From Roseiarcus sp052147395 (GTDB lineage Bacteria > Pseudomonadota > Alphaproteobacteria > Rhizobiales > Beijerinckiaceae): a DNA stretch of 64,000 nt. This document shows positions 18,440 to 26,320 of this stretch, one piece after another (within the stretch, counting starts at the first letter, position 1; the number at the start of each line of letters is the position of its first letter). A program made the position numbers and the translations under genes. The notes below the pieces were generated by a model. The model saw only the letters and a program-made list of their open reading frames with translations, did no database searches and was not told the DNA's origin. Location of the stretch: the NCBI GenBank assembly GCA_052147395.1, contig JBKQKS010000392.1:1-64000 (forward strand), written 5' to 3'.

Positions 18440-20511
18440 CCTCAGGGAGGCGCGCGCGCGCAGGGGTCCGTCTGGTCTCGGCGCTGGCGCTCGCCGCGGC
18501 GCTCGCCGGCAGCGCCCTGGCCGAACCTGCCGCCGATGCGCCTGCTGCCGCGCCCGCATCCGAGGCCGTCGGATCGGAAGTCGACGTCAGCGGGCTGCGC
18601 TACTACTGGGCGAGCGGCCAGACCGCGCGCATGGACGCCGAGTTGCGCCGCCTGCAACGCCTCTATCCCGACTTTAAGGCGCCCGCCTTCCTGCAGGACA
18701 AGCCGAGCGGCGCGGCGATCGACGGTGAGGAAGAGCTCGATCTTTGGGACCTGTTCGCCGCCGACAAGCTCGACGAACTCGACAAGGCGATCGCCCAGCG
18801 GCGCGCCGAAGAGCCGGGCTTCGAGCCTTCGGCCGACCTGACGGCGAAGCTGGCGGCGAAACGGTTCCGGCTCTGGATCAGCGGCGCCTCGAAATCGGGC
18901 CATTACGCCGACATCGTCAAGCGCCTGGAGACCTCGAACCGCTCGCTCGAAGGGCTCGATATCGACGTGCTGTGGATGATCGCGGAGGCCTACCAGGAAT
19001 CGCGTCGCAGCGACAAGGCGCTCGCGATCTACGAGGGCATATTGAAGACCGAGTCCGATCCGTCCAAACGCCTCGCGACCGTGCAGAAGGCGCTCGGCGG
19101 CCTCAGAATGAACGATTTCGAACAACTGCTGGCGCTGGCCCAGAGGGGCGCGGACGGCAAGTCGGAATTCGCCAGCCTCGACATCGACATCGCGCGCGCC
19201 CGGATCGCCGCCTTCCTGCACGATGAGCGCGAGGCGCCGGTGGAAGAGGCGGACCTGAAAGCCTTCGCCGACTACGCCCGCGGCGCGAAAGACCCGAATC
19301 AGCCGGCGTTGCTCGCCTGGTACTTCTACAAGTCGAGGAACTATCCCGAAGCGCTCGAATGGTTCAAGCTCGGCCTCGGGCGCGGCGGCGACGCCATGGT
19401 CGCGCACGGCCTCGCGCTGACCCTGCGCTTCCTCGATGAGAAGCGCGAGGCGGAGGAGGTCGCCTATGCGTGGCGGCGGCCGCTCGTCAACAATTCGATC
19501 CTGTTCATCGACACGCTCGAGACCGACCTCACCAAGCCAATTCCGCCCTATATCGAGCCGGCGCGGCTGCATCGCTTCGCTCGAGAGACGGAATTGACCG
19601 CCTCGGGCGAGGGCGCGCAGGCGCTCGGCTGGTACGCCTACAACACCTGCCAGTTCGACGTCGCGGCGCAATGGTTCGAGCGCGCCGTCGCCTGGCGCCC
19701 GAAGGAGCAGAGCGTCTACGGGCTCGCGCTGAGCCTGCGCAAGATCAAGAAGGGGGCGGAGGCCAACAAGCTCATCAACCGTTACGACGGCCTGTTCCCG
19801 CTCGTCGTCGGCCTGTTGTTTCCCGACGACCTGCCGCATCCGCCCACCCCCTGCGACACGCGGAACGGCGCCCTGAAGAAGCGGGCGGCGTGGAGGACCT
19901 ATCCCTTCGCCGGCGATGGCCGCGCCCCCTATTCGGCGCCGACCTTCGACAGCCAGACGAGCCCCGCGCCGAACTGGGGTCCGGTCGCGAGCCCCGAGCC
20001 GGTCGCGGCGCGAGACTTGCGCGCCCGCATGCCGCGCATTGCGCGCAACGTGTTTCCGATCAGCGTCGCCGACGAGAATCCCTATCGCTTCGCGCCGGCG
20101 GAGCAGCCGCCGCTGGTCAACGCGCCCGTCGGCGCCGATCCGCCGAGCGAACCCGGCGGCTTCGCGATCGATCCGGCCTCGCCCATGGCGCCGCTCGTCG
20201 CGCGCCGCGTGCCCGGCGTCGACGCCATGCCTTACGAACGCTACGGCTATGCTTTGCTGCCCGGCTACAACGGCGTGACGGCGCCCAGCGCCTCGATCGC
20301 CTCCGAGCAGACGGCGCCGGCGGGGACGCTGTGGTCGCGCGAGCGCGCTCGCGAGGGGCCGGGCGCGACGGCAACGGCGCCGACCGCCGCTTACGGCCCC
20401 ACGGGCGGGGTCTCGCAGCCTTACGTTCGACCGAACCCGGCGGCGACGCCCTATGGCTATGGGGCGCCCGCGCAATCGTTCGACCATGCCCCGCGCCCGG
20501 GCGCCGGCTGA
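18433..20511 (+). CDS. TPR protein of the cellulose operon (BcsC-like position, no barrel)
   Basis: A 692-residue exported protein: signal peptide (LVSALALAAALAGSALAEP), then helical tetratricopeptide-like repeats (for example SDKALAIYEGILKTESDP, YPEALEWFKLGLGRGGD, DVAAQWFERAVAWRPKEQ), then about 200 residues rich in Pro, Ala and Tyr without predicted structure. It sits where bcsC usually lies, but full BcsC proteins are longer than 1,000 residues and end in an outer-membrane beta-barrel. No barrel-like strand pattern is visible here. It may be a periplasmic scaffold working with a separate outer-membrane channel. It overlaps bcsZ by 7 bp and precedes bcsN by 20 bp. Confidence 0.82.
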   Translation: MLTSGRRARAGVRLVSALALAAALAGSALAEPAADAPAAAPASEAVGSEVDVSGLRYYWASGQTARMDAELRRLQRLYPDFKAPAFLQDKPSGAAIDGEEELDLWDLFAADKLDELDKAIAQRRAEEPGFEPSADLTAKLAAKRFRLWISGASKSGHYADIVKRLETSNRSLEGLDIDVLWMIAEAYQESRRSDKALAIYEGILKTESDPSKRLATVQKALGGLRMNDFEQLLALAQRGADGKSEFASLDIDIARARIAAFLHDEREAPVEEADLKAFADYARGAKDPNQPALLAWYFYKSRNYPEALEWFKLGLGRGGDAMVAHGLALTLRFLDEKREAEEVAYAWRRPLVNNSILFIDTLETDLTKPIPPYIEPARLHRFARETELTASGEGAQALGWYAYNTCQFDVAAQWFERAVAWRPKEQSVYGLALSLRKIKKGAEANKLINRYDGLFPLVVGLLFPDDLPHPPTPCDTRNGALKKRAAWRTYPFAGDGRAPYSAPTFDSQTSPAPNWGPVASPEPVAARDLRARMPRIARNVFPISVADENPYRFAPAEQPPLVNAPVGADPPSEPGGFAIDPASPMAPLVARRVPGVDAMPYERYGYALLPGYNGVTAPSASIASEQTAPAGTLWSRERAREGPGATATAPTAAYGPTGGVSQPYVRPNPAATPYGYGAPAQSFDHAPRPGAG

Positions 20512-20531
20512 GCAGGGAAAGTTGGAGAGAC

Positions 20532-21509
20532 ATGAAACGCGCGCTCGCCCTGTTGCCTGTGCTGATCTCTGTCGGCTGCACCGGCTCCGCTCCGCCGGCA
20601 GGCATCGACCTCGACACGCTCGCGCTCTCCGACGCCGCGCCGCAGGACGCGCCCCGTCACGGCGAGAGCTCGCCGCCGAGCGTGCAGCTGCCGCCGGGGG
20701 CGGCGACGGTCGCCGGCGTCTCGAGCGGCTGGCGGGCGAACGGCTTTTCCGAGCGCATCCGCCTCGCGACCGACACGCCGAGGCCCGAAAGCCACATCGA
20801 CCTCGCGATCCGGACCGGCGGCGCCGACGGCAAGGGCGTCGCGCCGGCGCCGGCTTCGGACGCCGCGATCGGCGCCGAGCTCACGCACGAATTTCCGGGT
20901 CTGTTGATGCAGACCGCGCCGCCCGGCGCCTATCGCAACGCCTATGGCGAGTATGGCCTGGCGATCGGCCGCCGCGGACCGGCGCTGCGCTGCATCTACG
21001 TCTGGCAGTATATCGAGGACGCGCGCGTGAGCTTCGCCAGTGGCGGCCGCGTCGCGTCGCAGAACCTCGAGCCGGCGCCGGCCTCGCTCAGGATGAAGCT
21101 CTGCCGCTCCGACATGACGGTCGACGACCTCGCCAGCGCCGCCTCGAGCCTCGAGATCACCCTGCCCGACGATTTCGGTTCCGGCCCGCGCCCGGGCGTC
21201 GCGGCCTGCGCGCCGGCGCGGGTGGCGAGGGGCGATGCCGCCGCGAGCGAGCCGCGGCGGGTCTACGCCCCCTCCTACGCGGCGCCTGTCGAGCCGCAGA
21301 GCTATCCGGCGCCGGCCTATTCGTCGGGTTACATGGCGCCGGTCACGGCGGCCGCTCCCGAGGGGCAGCGCTTCCTGGCCCCGCCCGCGGGCGCGCCTCC
21401 CGTCGTCGGCGTCGCGCCGAGCCGAGGCGCGGCCCAACCTGTCGGCGTCGCCGCAACGGACCTGCCGCCGCAGGCCTTCGCCGGGCCGACGGATCCGACC
21501 CCGCGCTGA
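20532..21509 (+). CDS. bcsN: Cellulose biosynthesis protein BcsN
   Basis: A 325-residue secreted protein resembling BcsN, a poorly understood component of cellulose operons in Rhizobiales. Family-type blocks include GWRANGFSERIRLATDTP, ELTHEFPGLLMQTAPPGAYR, NAYGEYGLAIGR and LRCIYVWQYIED. The N-terminus (MKRALALLPVLISVGCTGS) looks like a lipoprotein signal, with Cys17 as the lipid site, although the -3 residue is not ideal. The C-terminal third is Pro/Ala-rich and probably disordered. GGAGAG precedes the start. As last gene of the operon it supports assignment to the rhizobial type of bcs cluster. Confidence 0.85.
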   Translation: MKRALALLPVLISVGCTGSAPPAGIDLDTLALSDAAPQDAPRHGESSPPSVQLPPGAATVAGVSSGWRANGFSERIRLATDTPRPESHIDLAIRTGGADGKGVAPAPASDAAIGAELTHEFPGLLMQTAPPGAYRNAYGEYGLAIGRRGPALRCIYVWQYIEDARVSFASGGRVASQNLEPAPASLRMKLCRSDMTVDDLASAASSLEITLPDDFGSGPRPGVAACAPARVARGDAAASEPRRVYAPSYAAPVEPQSYPAPAYSSGYMAPVTAAAPEGQRFLAPPAGAPPVVGVAPSRGAAQPVGVAATDLPPQAFAGPTDPTPR

Positions 21510-21529
21510 GGTACGCCCCGCCCGTCATT

Positions 21530-21610
21530 CCGTTTCCGAGGGAAACGGTATTCCGCTCGCGTGAAACTTCCCTTTCGATTCAAAGAGTTTCGCGCGAACC
21601 GTGTAACCGG
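21530..21610. repeat. TTCGCGCGAA-type dispersed repeat, copy 1
   Basis: An inverted-repeat unit, CCGTTTCCGAGGGAAACGG, followed by GTGAAACTTCCC and AAAGAGTTTCGCGCGAACC. The same unit in opposite orientation lies at 30421-30531, and a shorter one at 51671-51733. All three sit at gene 3' ends, here right after bcsN. Function unknown; a terminator-like or mobile role is possible. Confidence 0.75.
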
Positions 21611-21654
21611 GGCAAATTCCCGGGCGGCGCGATTCTGTCGCCGAGGCCCCTCTC

Positions 21655-21924
21655 CTGAAAGGCACCCTTGTAGCCGGGGTCGCTGCCCCCGGCAGCCGCG
21701 GTCAGCGACCGCGGCTACAATTGGCGGTCAGCGACCGCGGCTACAATTGGCGGTCTTCCATGCATCAAAGTGCGAGAAGCGGATGACAACTCATCCTGAG
21801 CTTGTCGAAGGACGGCCTCGGTTAAGCGCGTAAGCGCCACATCCTCACACGAGTCTTCCAAGCGGAGGCAGCGAGGTCGTCCTTCGACAAGCTCAGGATG
21901 AGGGACCTCGCCTACAAAGGCGCC
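21655..21924. repeat. GAGGTC palindromic dispersed repeat, copy 3 (composite)
   Basis: A composite of several palindromic units. A stem GTAGCCGGGGTCGCTGCCCC comes first, then two direct copies of GCGGTCAGCGACCGCGGC (tandem, 26-bp step near 21705-21750). Then comes CCTGAGCTTGTCGAAGGACG and its reverse complement, and finally the GACTCTTCC-type core and the CCTCGCCTACAAAGGCG end. Its right end supplies the TAG stop (21912-21914) of the sulfotransferase-like gene. It fills the gap between bcsN and that gene. Confidence 0.8.
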
Positions 21925-23033
21925 GCGGCGACCGCGGCGTCGTGCACACCGACGAGAGCGCGAAAAATCTCCTCGCTGCGCCCCATGCGCTCGCGGCAGA
22001 GCGCGGCGAAGGCGTCGGGGCCGCCGATCAGCTCGACGAAGGTTCGCTCCGAGAGCCGCGAGACATTGGCGCGCGGCAGCGTCCCCTGGAGGTCGAGCGC
22101 CGCCAGCGTGCGGGGCGTGTCGGCGCTCGGGTCGACAGAAACGAACAGCGCGCCGCACTCTTGGATGTACTGCCGGAGCCTGGCGGGCGAATCCACTTCG
22201 CCATTGAGGAAGAATTTCACGTATATTTCGTCGTATTCGCTGCGAAATTGCGCCGAGCCGATGATCGCGCGCAGGATCGCCGCCGCCGCGCCGCCGAGGT
22301 CCTCGCCGCTCGCCAGACCGTTGCGCTGCCGCGCGAGTTCGCCGCCGTCGACGCCCTCGACACCATAGAGCGACGCGAATTCCGGCCCCTCGGTTTCGAT
22401 CTTGGTCCAGACGAAGCGCGCCGCCGAGCTGAGGATGTCGGCGGGCGGCCGGCACAACGTGACGCCGCGCACCCGGCCGAACAGGTCGAGTTCGGCGATC
22501 CGGTCGGGAAGATTGTAATGGCCGCCGATATAGAGCCGGTCGCGCCGCGCGCCGCGCTCGAAGGCGCGGACCTGGCGCGGAAAGCCGAGCAGCCCGTGCG
22601 AGGCCCACATCGCCTTGAAGCCGGGTTGCGGATAGGCGATGAAATAGCCGCGCTCGTGGACCAGCGCATTGAGGCTGGTGCCGGCGGTCTTCGGGACGTG
22701 GTGGATCAGCAAGGCGTCGGGCGACCACTTCTGCAGCGCGAAACGGGCGAAGTAATGTGACATCGCCTCGTGGACCATCAGCCAGGCGAGCTGGTTCGGG
22801 GTCGCCGTCCACGAATCGACGAGGTGACGATCGCGGAGCCGCACGTTCTCCACCAGGAACGGCTTGGAGATCTCGAATGCGGCGTGGGAACTGCGAAACG
22901 TCTCGGTGAGTTTGGCGACGACCTTGGCCTGCGCCTCGCGCGTCCGCGGCAGCTCCGCAACCAGTTTCGCCGTCGAATCGAAGGCCGCCGCCGCGGCGCG
23001 ATGCGCCGCTTCGAGTTGCTGGGACCAATCCAC
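21912..23033 (-). CDS. Sulfotransferase-like protein
   Basis: A protein of about 373 residues with the 5'-phosphosulfate-binding loop of sulfotransferases, LLIHHVPKTAGTSLNALV, and a later RVRGVTLCRPPADILSSA segment where the 3'-phosphate-binding Arg/Ser normally lie. Such enzymes move sulfate from PAPS to a sugar, lipid or protein hydroxyl. The GTG at 23033 gives the start VDWSQQLEAAHRA; a TTG at 23111 overlapping the upstream gene is also possible. It follows the WcbI-like gene on the same strand, so the two probably act together on a surface glycan. The stop codon lies inside a dispersed repeat, which may have replaced the original C-terminus. Acceptor unknown. Confidence 0.7.
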   Translation of the reverse strand: MDWSQQLEAAHRAAAAAFDSTAKLVAELPRTREAQAKVVAKLTETFRSSHAAFEISKPFLVENVRLRDRHLVDSWTATPNQLAWLMVHEAMSHYFARFALQKWSPDALLIHHVPKTAGTSLNALVHERGYFIAYPQPGFKAMWASHGLLGFPRQVRAFERGARRDRLYIGGHYNLPDRIAELDLFGRVRGVTLCRPPADILSSAARFVWTKIETEGPEFASLYGVEGVDGGELARQRNGLASGEDLGGAAAAILRAIIGSAQFRSEYDEIYVKFFLNGEVDSPARLRQYIQECGALFVSVDPSADTPRTLAALDLQGTLPRANVSRLSERTFVELIGGPDAFAALCRERMGRSEEIFRALVGVHDAAVAAAPL

Positions 23034-23094
23034 CGCCGAACTTCGCCCCTCGCCGTCGAGCCGATGGCGTCCTTCGCGGCCATCGCGTCGAGCC

Positions 23095-23925
23095 TCATGA
23101 CTTGAACGCAATGTAGTTCCTCATCGTCTCTTCGAACGTAAAGCTCCTGCCGTCGAGATACTTGAATTTGATCCCTTCGACATACCAGGTCAGGCCGAGC
23201 CGCTTCGCCGCTTCGGGATGGATGGGCACATGATGGGCGCCGAACGGCTCGTAGGTCGCGAACATTTTCGCCGCCATCTCGGCGCCGTCCTTGGCCACGC
23301 CCAAGGTTGCGAAAGTCGCCGACAACAGGTCGCCGAACTGCTTGCCGAGCAGCAGGCCCGAGGGGTGATTGAGCGTCCAGAACAGCTGCTGCGAGCGAAA
23401 ATTGTTCAAAACGTAGCACGCGATCTTGAAGTCGGAGTCGGCGTCGCGGGCTTCCAGCCGCTTCGCCTCGACTTCCAACAACCGGTCGAGATTGGGCATC
23501 TTGGCGACGCTGCGCGTCTGATACTCGCGCCACAAATCGTCGCCGCTCGAGCCCTCCCGCAACAATTCGACGACGATGCGGTCGCCGTACGGGAACCTTC
23601 CGAACGGAAAATCCGGAGGCTCGCTGACGTTCCTCGGGTCCATGAAGTTGAAAGGCCACAGAACGTTGAAATCCAGCGCCGCAAAGCGCAGCATCGGGAT
23701 TGTCTGCGACAGTTCCTTGAGTTGCTCGAACTGCGGCATCTCGCGCACTTCGGTTTGCCGCAGGATCAGGCGCACGCTCGCCTTTTCGGCCTCGTCGAGC
23801 CCCACGCCCGCCTCGGTCGGATGAGCGAAATTCATGATATAACGAACAGGCTCTTCTCGCGGGCAGACCTTCGTCAGAAGGTCCGCATAGACCCCTGCTT
23901 GGCAGTTGCCGTAGACGACGATCAT
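23095..23925 (-). CDS. WcbI-like putative polysaccharide acetyltransferase
   Basis: A 276-residue protein opening MIVVYGNCQAGVYADLLTKV, the GNCQ hallmark of the WcbI family. The founding member is encoded in the Burkholderia capsule locus, and its structure suggests a CoA-dependent acetyltransferase. Further family-like blocks are ALDFNVLWPFNFMDP and NHPSGLLLGKQFGDL. No membrane segment is present, so it is cytoplasmic or peripheral. It precedes a sulfotransferase-like gene on the same strand, and the pair suggests decoration of a polysaccharide or glycolipid. The family assignment is fairly good; the reaction is inferred. Confidence 0.72.
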   Translation of the reverse strand: MIVVYGNCQAGVYADLLTKVCPREEPVRYIMNFAHPTEAGVGLDEAEKASVRLILRQTEVREMPQFEQLKELSQTIPMLRFAALDFNVLWPFNFMDPRNVSEPPDFPFGRFPYGDRIVVELLREGSSGDDLWREYQTRSVAKMPNLDRLLEVEAKRLEARDADSDFKIACYVLNNFRSQQLFWTLNHPSGLLLGKQFGDLLSATFATLGVAKDGAEMAAKMFATYEPFGAHHVPIHPEAAKRLGLTWYVEGIKFKYLDGRSFTFEETMRNYIAFKS

Positions 23926-24126
23926 TGACCGAGCCCCTTCGCGCCGCGGCAGCCCGAATCCCCCCCGATGTTTCGCGAAACACGCTCTCCCATTTCGTAA
24001 TATCCCTTAAATATGGAGCTCTCAGTTCCTAACGCAAAGCTGCTTCCATGTTTTCGATTTCCGGTCGAGCGAGCAATGCGCTCGGCTTTCGCTTCGTTGA
24101 TCACACCTGCGTGACCTCATAACTCG

Positions 24127-24378
24127 TCAGGATGGTTTGCGCTTGCGGTCGATGAGCGCCGCCAGCGCTTCCAAGTCAGCCGCCGCGTTCGCTTCCGCGA
24201 CATCGATCTCGACGGCGAATTCATCCTCGAGACGCATCAGCAAACCCACTTGTGTCACGGAGTCCCAGCCGGGGACGTCGATCGCCGACGACTGCGGCCC
24301 GAGGCCGCTCGCCTCGACGACGAAGGTTTCCGCGACAATGGCGATGATGATGTCGCAGGTTGAAGCGTGAGGCGGCAT
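24127..24378 (-). CDS. Acyl carrier protein
   Basis: An 83-residue acyl carrier protein. The phosphopantetheine site is GWDSVTQVGL (Ser of DSV), with the acidic helix RLEDEFAVEIDVAE after it. The ATG at 24378 overlaps the stop of the acyl-AMP ligase gene by one base (TGATG), so the two are translationally coupled. Pairing with an adenylating enzyme fits loading of a fatty acid directly onto this carrier. It is not the housekeeping AcpP, whose motif is usually DSLD. Confidence 0.85.
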   Translation of the reverse strand: MPPHASTCDIIIAIVAETFVVEASGLGPQSSAIDVPGWDSVTQVGLLMRLEDEFAVEIDVAEANAAADLEALAALIDRKRKPS

Positions 24379-26018
24379 CAACGGTCCCCATGGCGTTTGC
24401 ATTCGAGATAGCGCTCGAGATTGGCGCCGCGGGCGATCTTGCCGCTGGTCGTCTTGATCAGCCAGCCGGGTTCGCACAGGAAGACGTCGGTGAGCGCGAG
24501 GCCCGACGCGGCGAGCACCGTTTCGCGCGCGCGGCGCACCAGCGCATGGTCGTGGGGCGTCATCGTCTCCGCGGCGAGCACGATCTGTTGCGTGCCGGCG
24601 GCGTCGCTGACGATCGCGAAGGCGACGTTGCGGCCGGGAATCAGCCCTTGGATCGTATTGGCGACGGCCTCGATGTCGTGCGCGTAGTAGTTGCGCCCAT
24701 AGGCGATCAGCAGATCGTCCTTGCGTCCGGTGACGAACAGTTCGCCCGACTCGACGAACCCCAGGTCTCCGGTGAAATACCAGCCGCCGCGCAGCGCGCG
24801 CTCAGTCTTCTCCGGCAGACGATAATAGCCGCTGAACACAAAGGGCGAGCGGACGGCGATTTCGCCGACCCTGCGCTCGCCGAGCTCGACGCCGCCGTCA
24901 TCGACGACGCGGACCTCGACGCCCTCGATCGGCGGCCCGCAGGACAGCAGCTTCGCGGAACTCCCCGGCGTGGCGTGGCCGAGAGTCTGCAGCGCTTTGC
25001 TATCCGCGTCCAGCACCCGAGGCGGGGCGCCGATAGGCGTCTGGGTGACCGCGAACACGTTCTCCGCCATCGCATAGCACACTTGCAACTGCGCGGAGTG
25101 GACGCCCGACTCTTCGAATCGGGCGCGAAAGGTCTCGAAGCTCGAGGGCTTGCAGGGCTCGGAGCAGTTGATGAACGCGCGTACTGAGGAAAGATCGAAC
25201 CTGCGCCCGCGCCGCACCGAGGCGGCGAGATGATTGAAGGCGAAATTCGGCAGCCAGCACAACGTTGCGCGATGGCGCTCGATGGCTTCGAGCAACGAGC
25301 CGGGGTTCGAGACCCATTCGAAGGGATCGAGCGCCACCAGCAGCGCGCCGCGGATCAGCGCCAGCATGAAGCAGGCGATCAGCCCCATGTCGTGGTAGAG
25401 CGGCAGCCAGGAGGCGATGACATCGCGGTCCGTGAGGGCGATCGCCCGGGCGTAGGCGTCGACTTGACCGAGCACCTCGGCGTGCGACAGCATCACGCCC
25501 TTCTTGGTCGCCGTCGTGCCGGAACTGTGCTGCAACAAGGCAGGATCGTGGACGACGAACTCCTGCCCGTCGGGCGCGGCTGCGGCGAGCCATTCGTCGA
25601 GAGACGAGAGCCGCCCGGCGAACTCCGGCAGGTTGTCGCTGAAATCCAGCAGCAACGAGGCCGAGACGACGATGAGTCGAGGCTCGATGCGCCGCAACAA
25701 TTCGCGATGCGAGCGCCAGAACAGGGCTCGGTCCTGCTTGGGATTGGGATAGGGCATGAACGACGGGGCGACGCCGGCGAGCATGCAGCCCACGAACGCC
25801 GCATAGATCGCCGGCTCGTGCTTGACGAACAGCAGCGCGACGTCGCCTCGGCGAGCGCCGCGCGCAACGACCTGCGACGCGATGGCGCGGGCGCTCGCGA
25901 GCAAATTTCCGTGAGAGATGGCGACCGATGAGCCCGCAGAGTCATGGATGCAGAACGGCCGTTCCGGCTCGCGCTGCGCCCTCGCGCAGAATTCGCTCGT
26001 CAGGCTCGTCGTCACCAA
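24378..26018 (-). CDS. Fatty acyl-AMP ligase / acyl-CoA synthetase-like
   Basis: A 546-residue AMP-forming adenylating enzyme. Visible core motifs are the phosphate loop LQHSSGTTATKKGVMLSH, SWLPLYHDMGLIACF, CYAMAENVFAVTQ, YFTGDLGFVESGELFVTGRKD and the C-terminal IKTTSGKIARGANLERY with the catalytic Lys. The HDMGLI pattern and partnership with a dedicated acyl carrier protein point to the fatty acyl-AMP ligase branch, which activates fatty acids as acyl-AMP and passes them to a carrier rather than CoA. The downstream genes on the same strand suggest an acylated surface product, but no polyketide or peptide synthase is present in the window. Confidence 0.82.
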   Translation of the reverse strand: MVTTSLTSEFCARAQREPERPFCIHDSAGSSVAISHGNLLASARAIASQVVARGARRGDVALLFVKHEPAIYAAFVGCMLAGVAPSFMPYPNPKQDRALFWRSHRELLRRIEPRLIVVSASLLLDFSDNLPEFAGRLSSLDEWLAAAAPDGQEFVVHDPALLQHSSGTTATKKGVMLSHAEVLGQVDAYARAIALTDRDVIASWLPLYHDMGLIACFMLALIRGALLVALDPFEWVSNPGSLLEAIERHRATLCWLPNFAFNHLAASVRRGRRFDLSSVRAFINCSEPCKPSSFETFRARFEESGVHSAQLQVCYAMAENVFAVTQTPIGAPPRVLDADSKALQTLGHATPGSSAKLLSCGPPIEGVEVRVVDDGGVELGERRVGEIAVRSPFVFSGYYRLPEKTERALRGGWYFTGDLGFVESGELFVTGRKDDLLIAYGRNYYAHDIEAVANTIQGLIPGRNVAFAIVSDAAGTQQIVLAAETMTPHDHALVRRARETVLAASGLALTDVFLCEPGWLIKTTSGKIARGANLERYLECKRHGDR

Positions 26019-26320
26019 GCCAAATCCCGCACGCGCGCCATATCTTGGTCCCGCAGGTTGCCGCGAGCGTCACGAGCAGCGCCAACGGACCCTCGAACGC
26101 GAGATCGCGTCGAGAACGGCGCGATCCATCCACTGCAATGTCGAGCCCGGCGCCGCTCCTGCAACGCTCGCGAAATTGCATCCTCTCACGGTCCACGCGG
26201 GAAAAGTCAACCCGCGCGTGCTCCCGCGCGCCCAAATCGGCGGGGGAAGAACCAAGCGCTCGGGCGCTTCGCGTTCGCGGGCGGACCGCCAGGGCGAGTC
26301 GCAAATCCGCGCAACCCGCG
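26019..26320. other. Intergenic stretch, nothing recognised
   Basis: About 300 bp between the start of the acyl-AMP ligase gene and the end of the cytochrome gene, both on the minus strand. It should contain the ligase promoter. I saw no repeat, RNA gene or convincing small coding region. Confidence 0.4.

Noticed and set aside
21655..21924. Possible CRISPR array because of short repeated units
   Set aside because: The units are palindromic, only two are in tandem, spacers are not uniform and there are no cas genes; it is a composite intergenic repeat.
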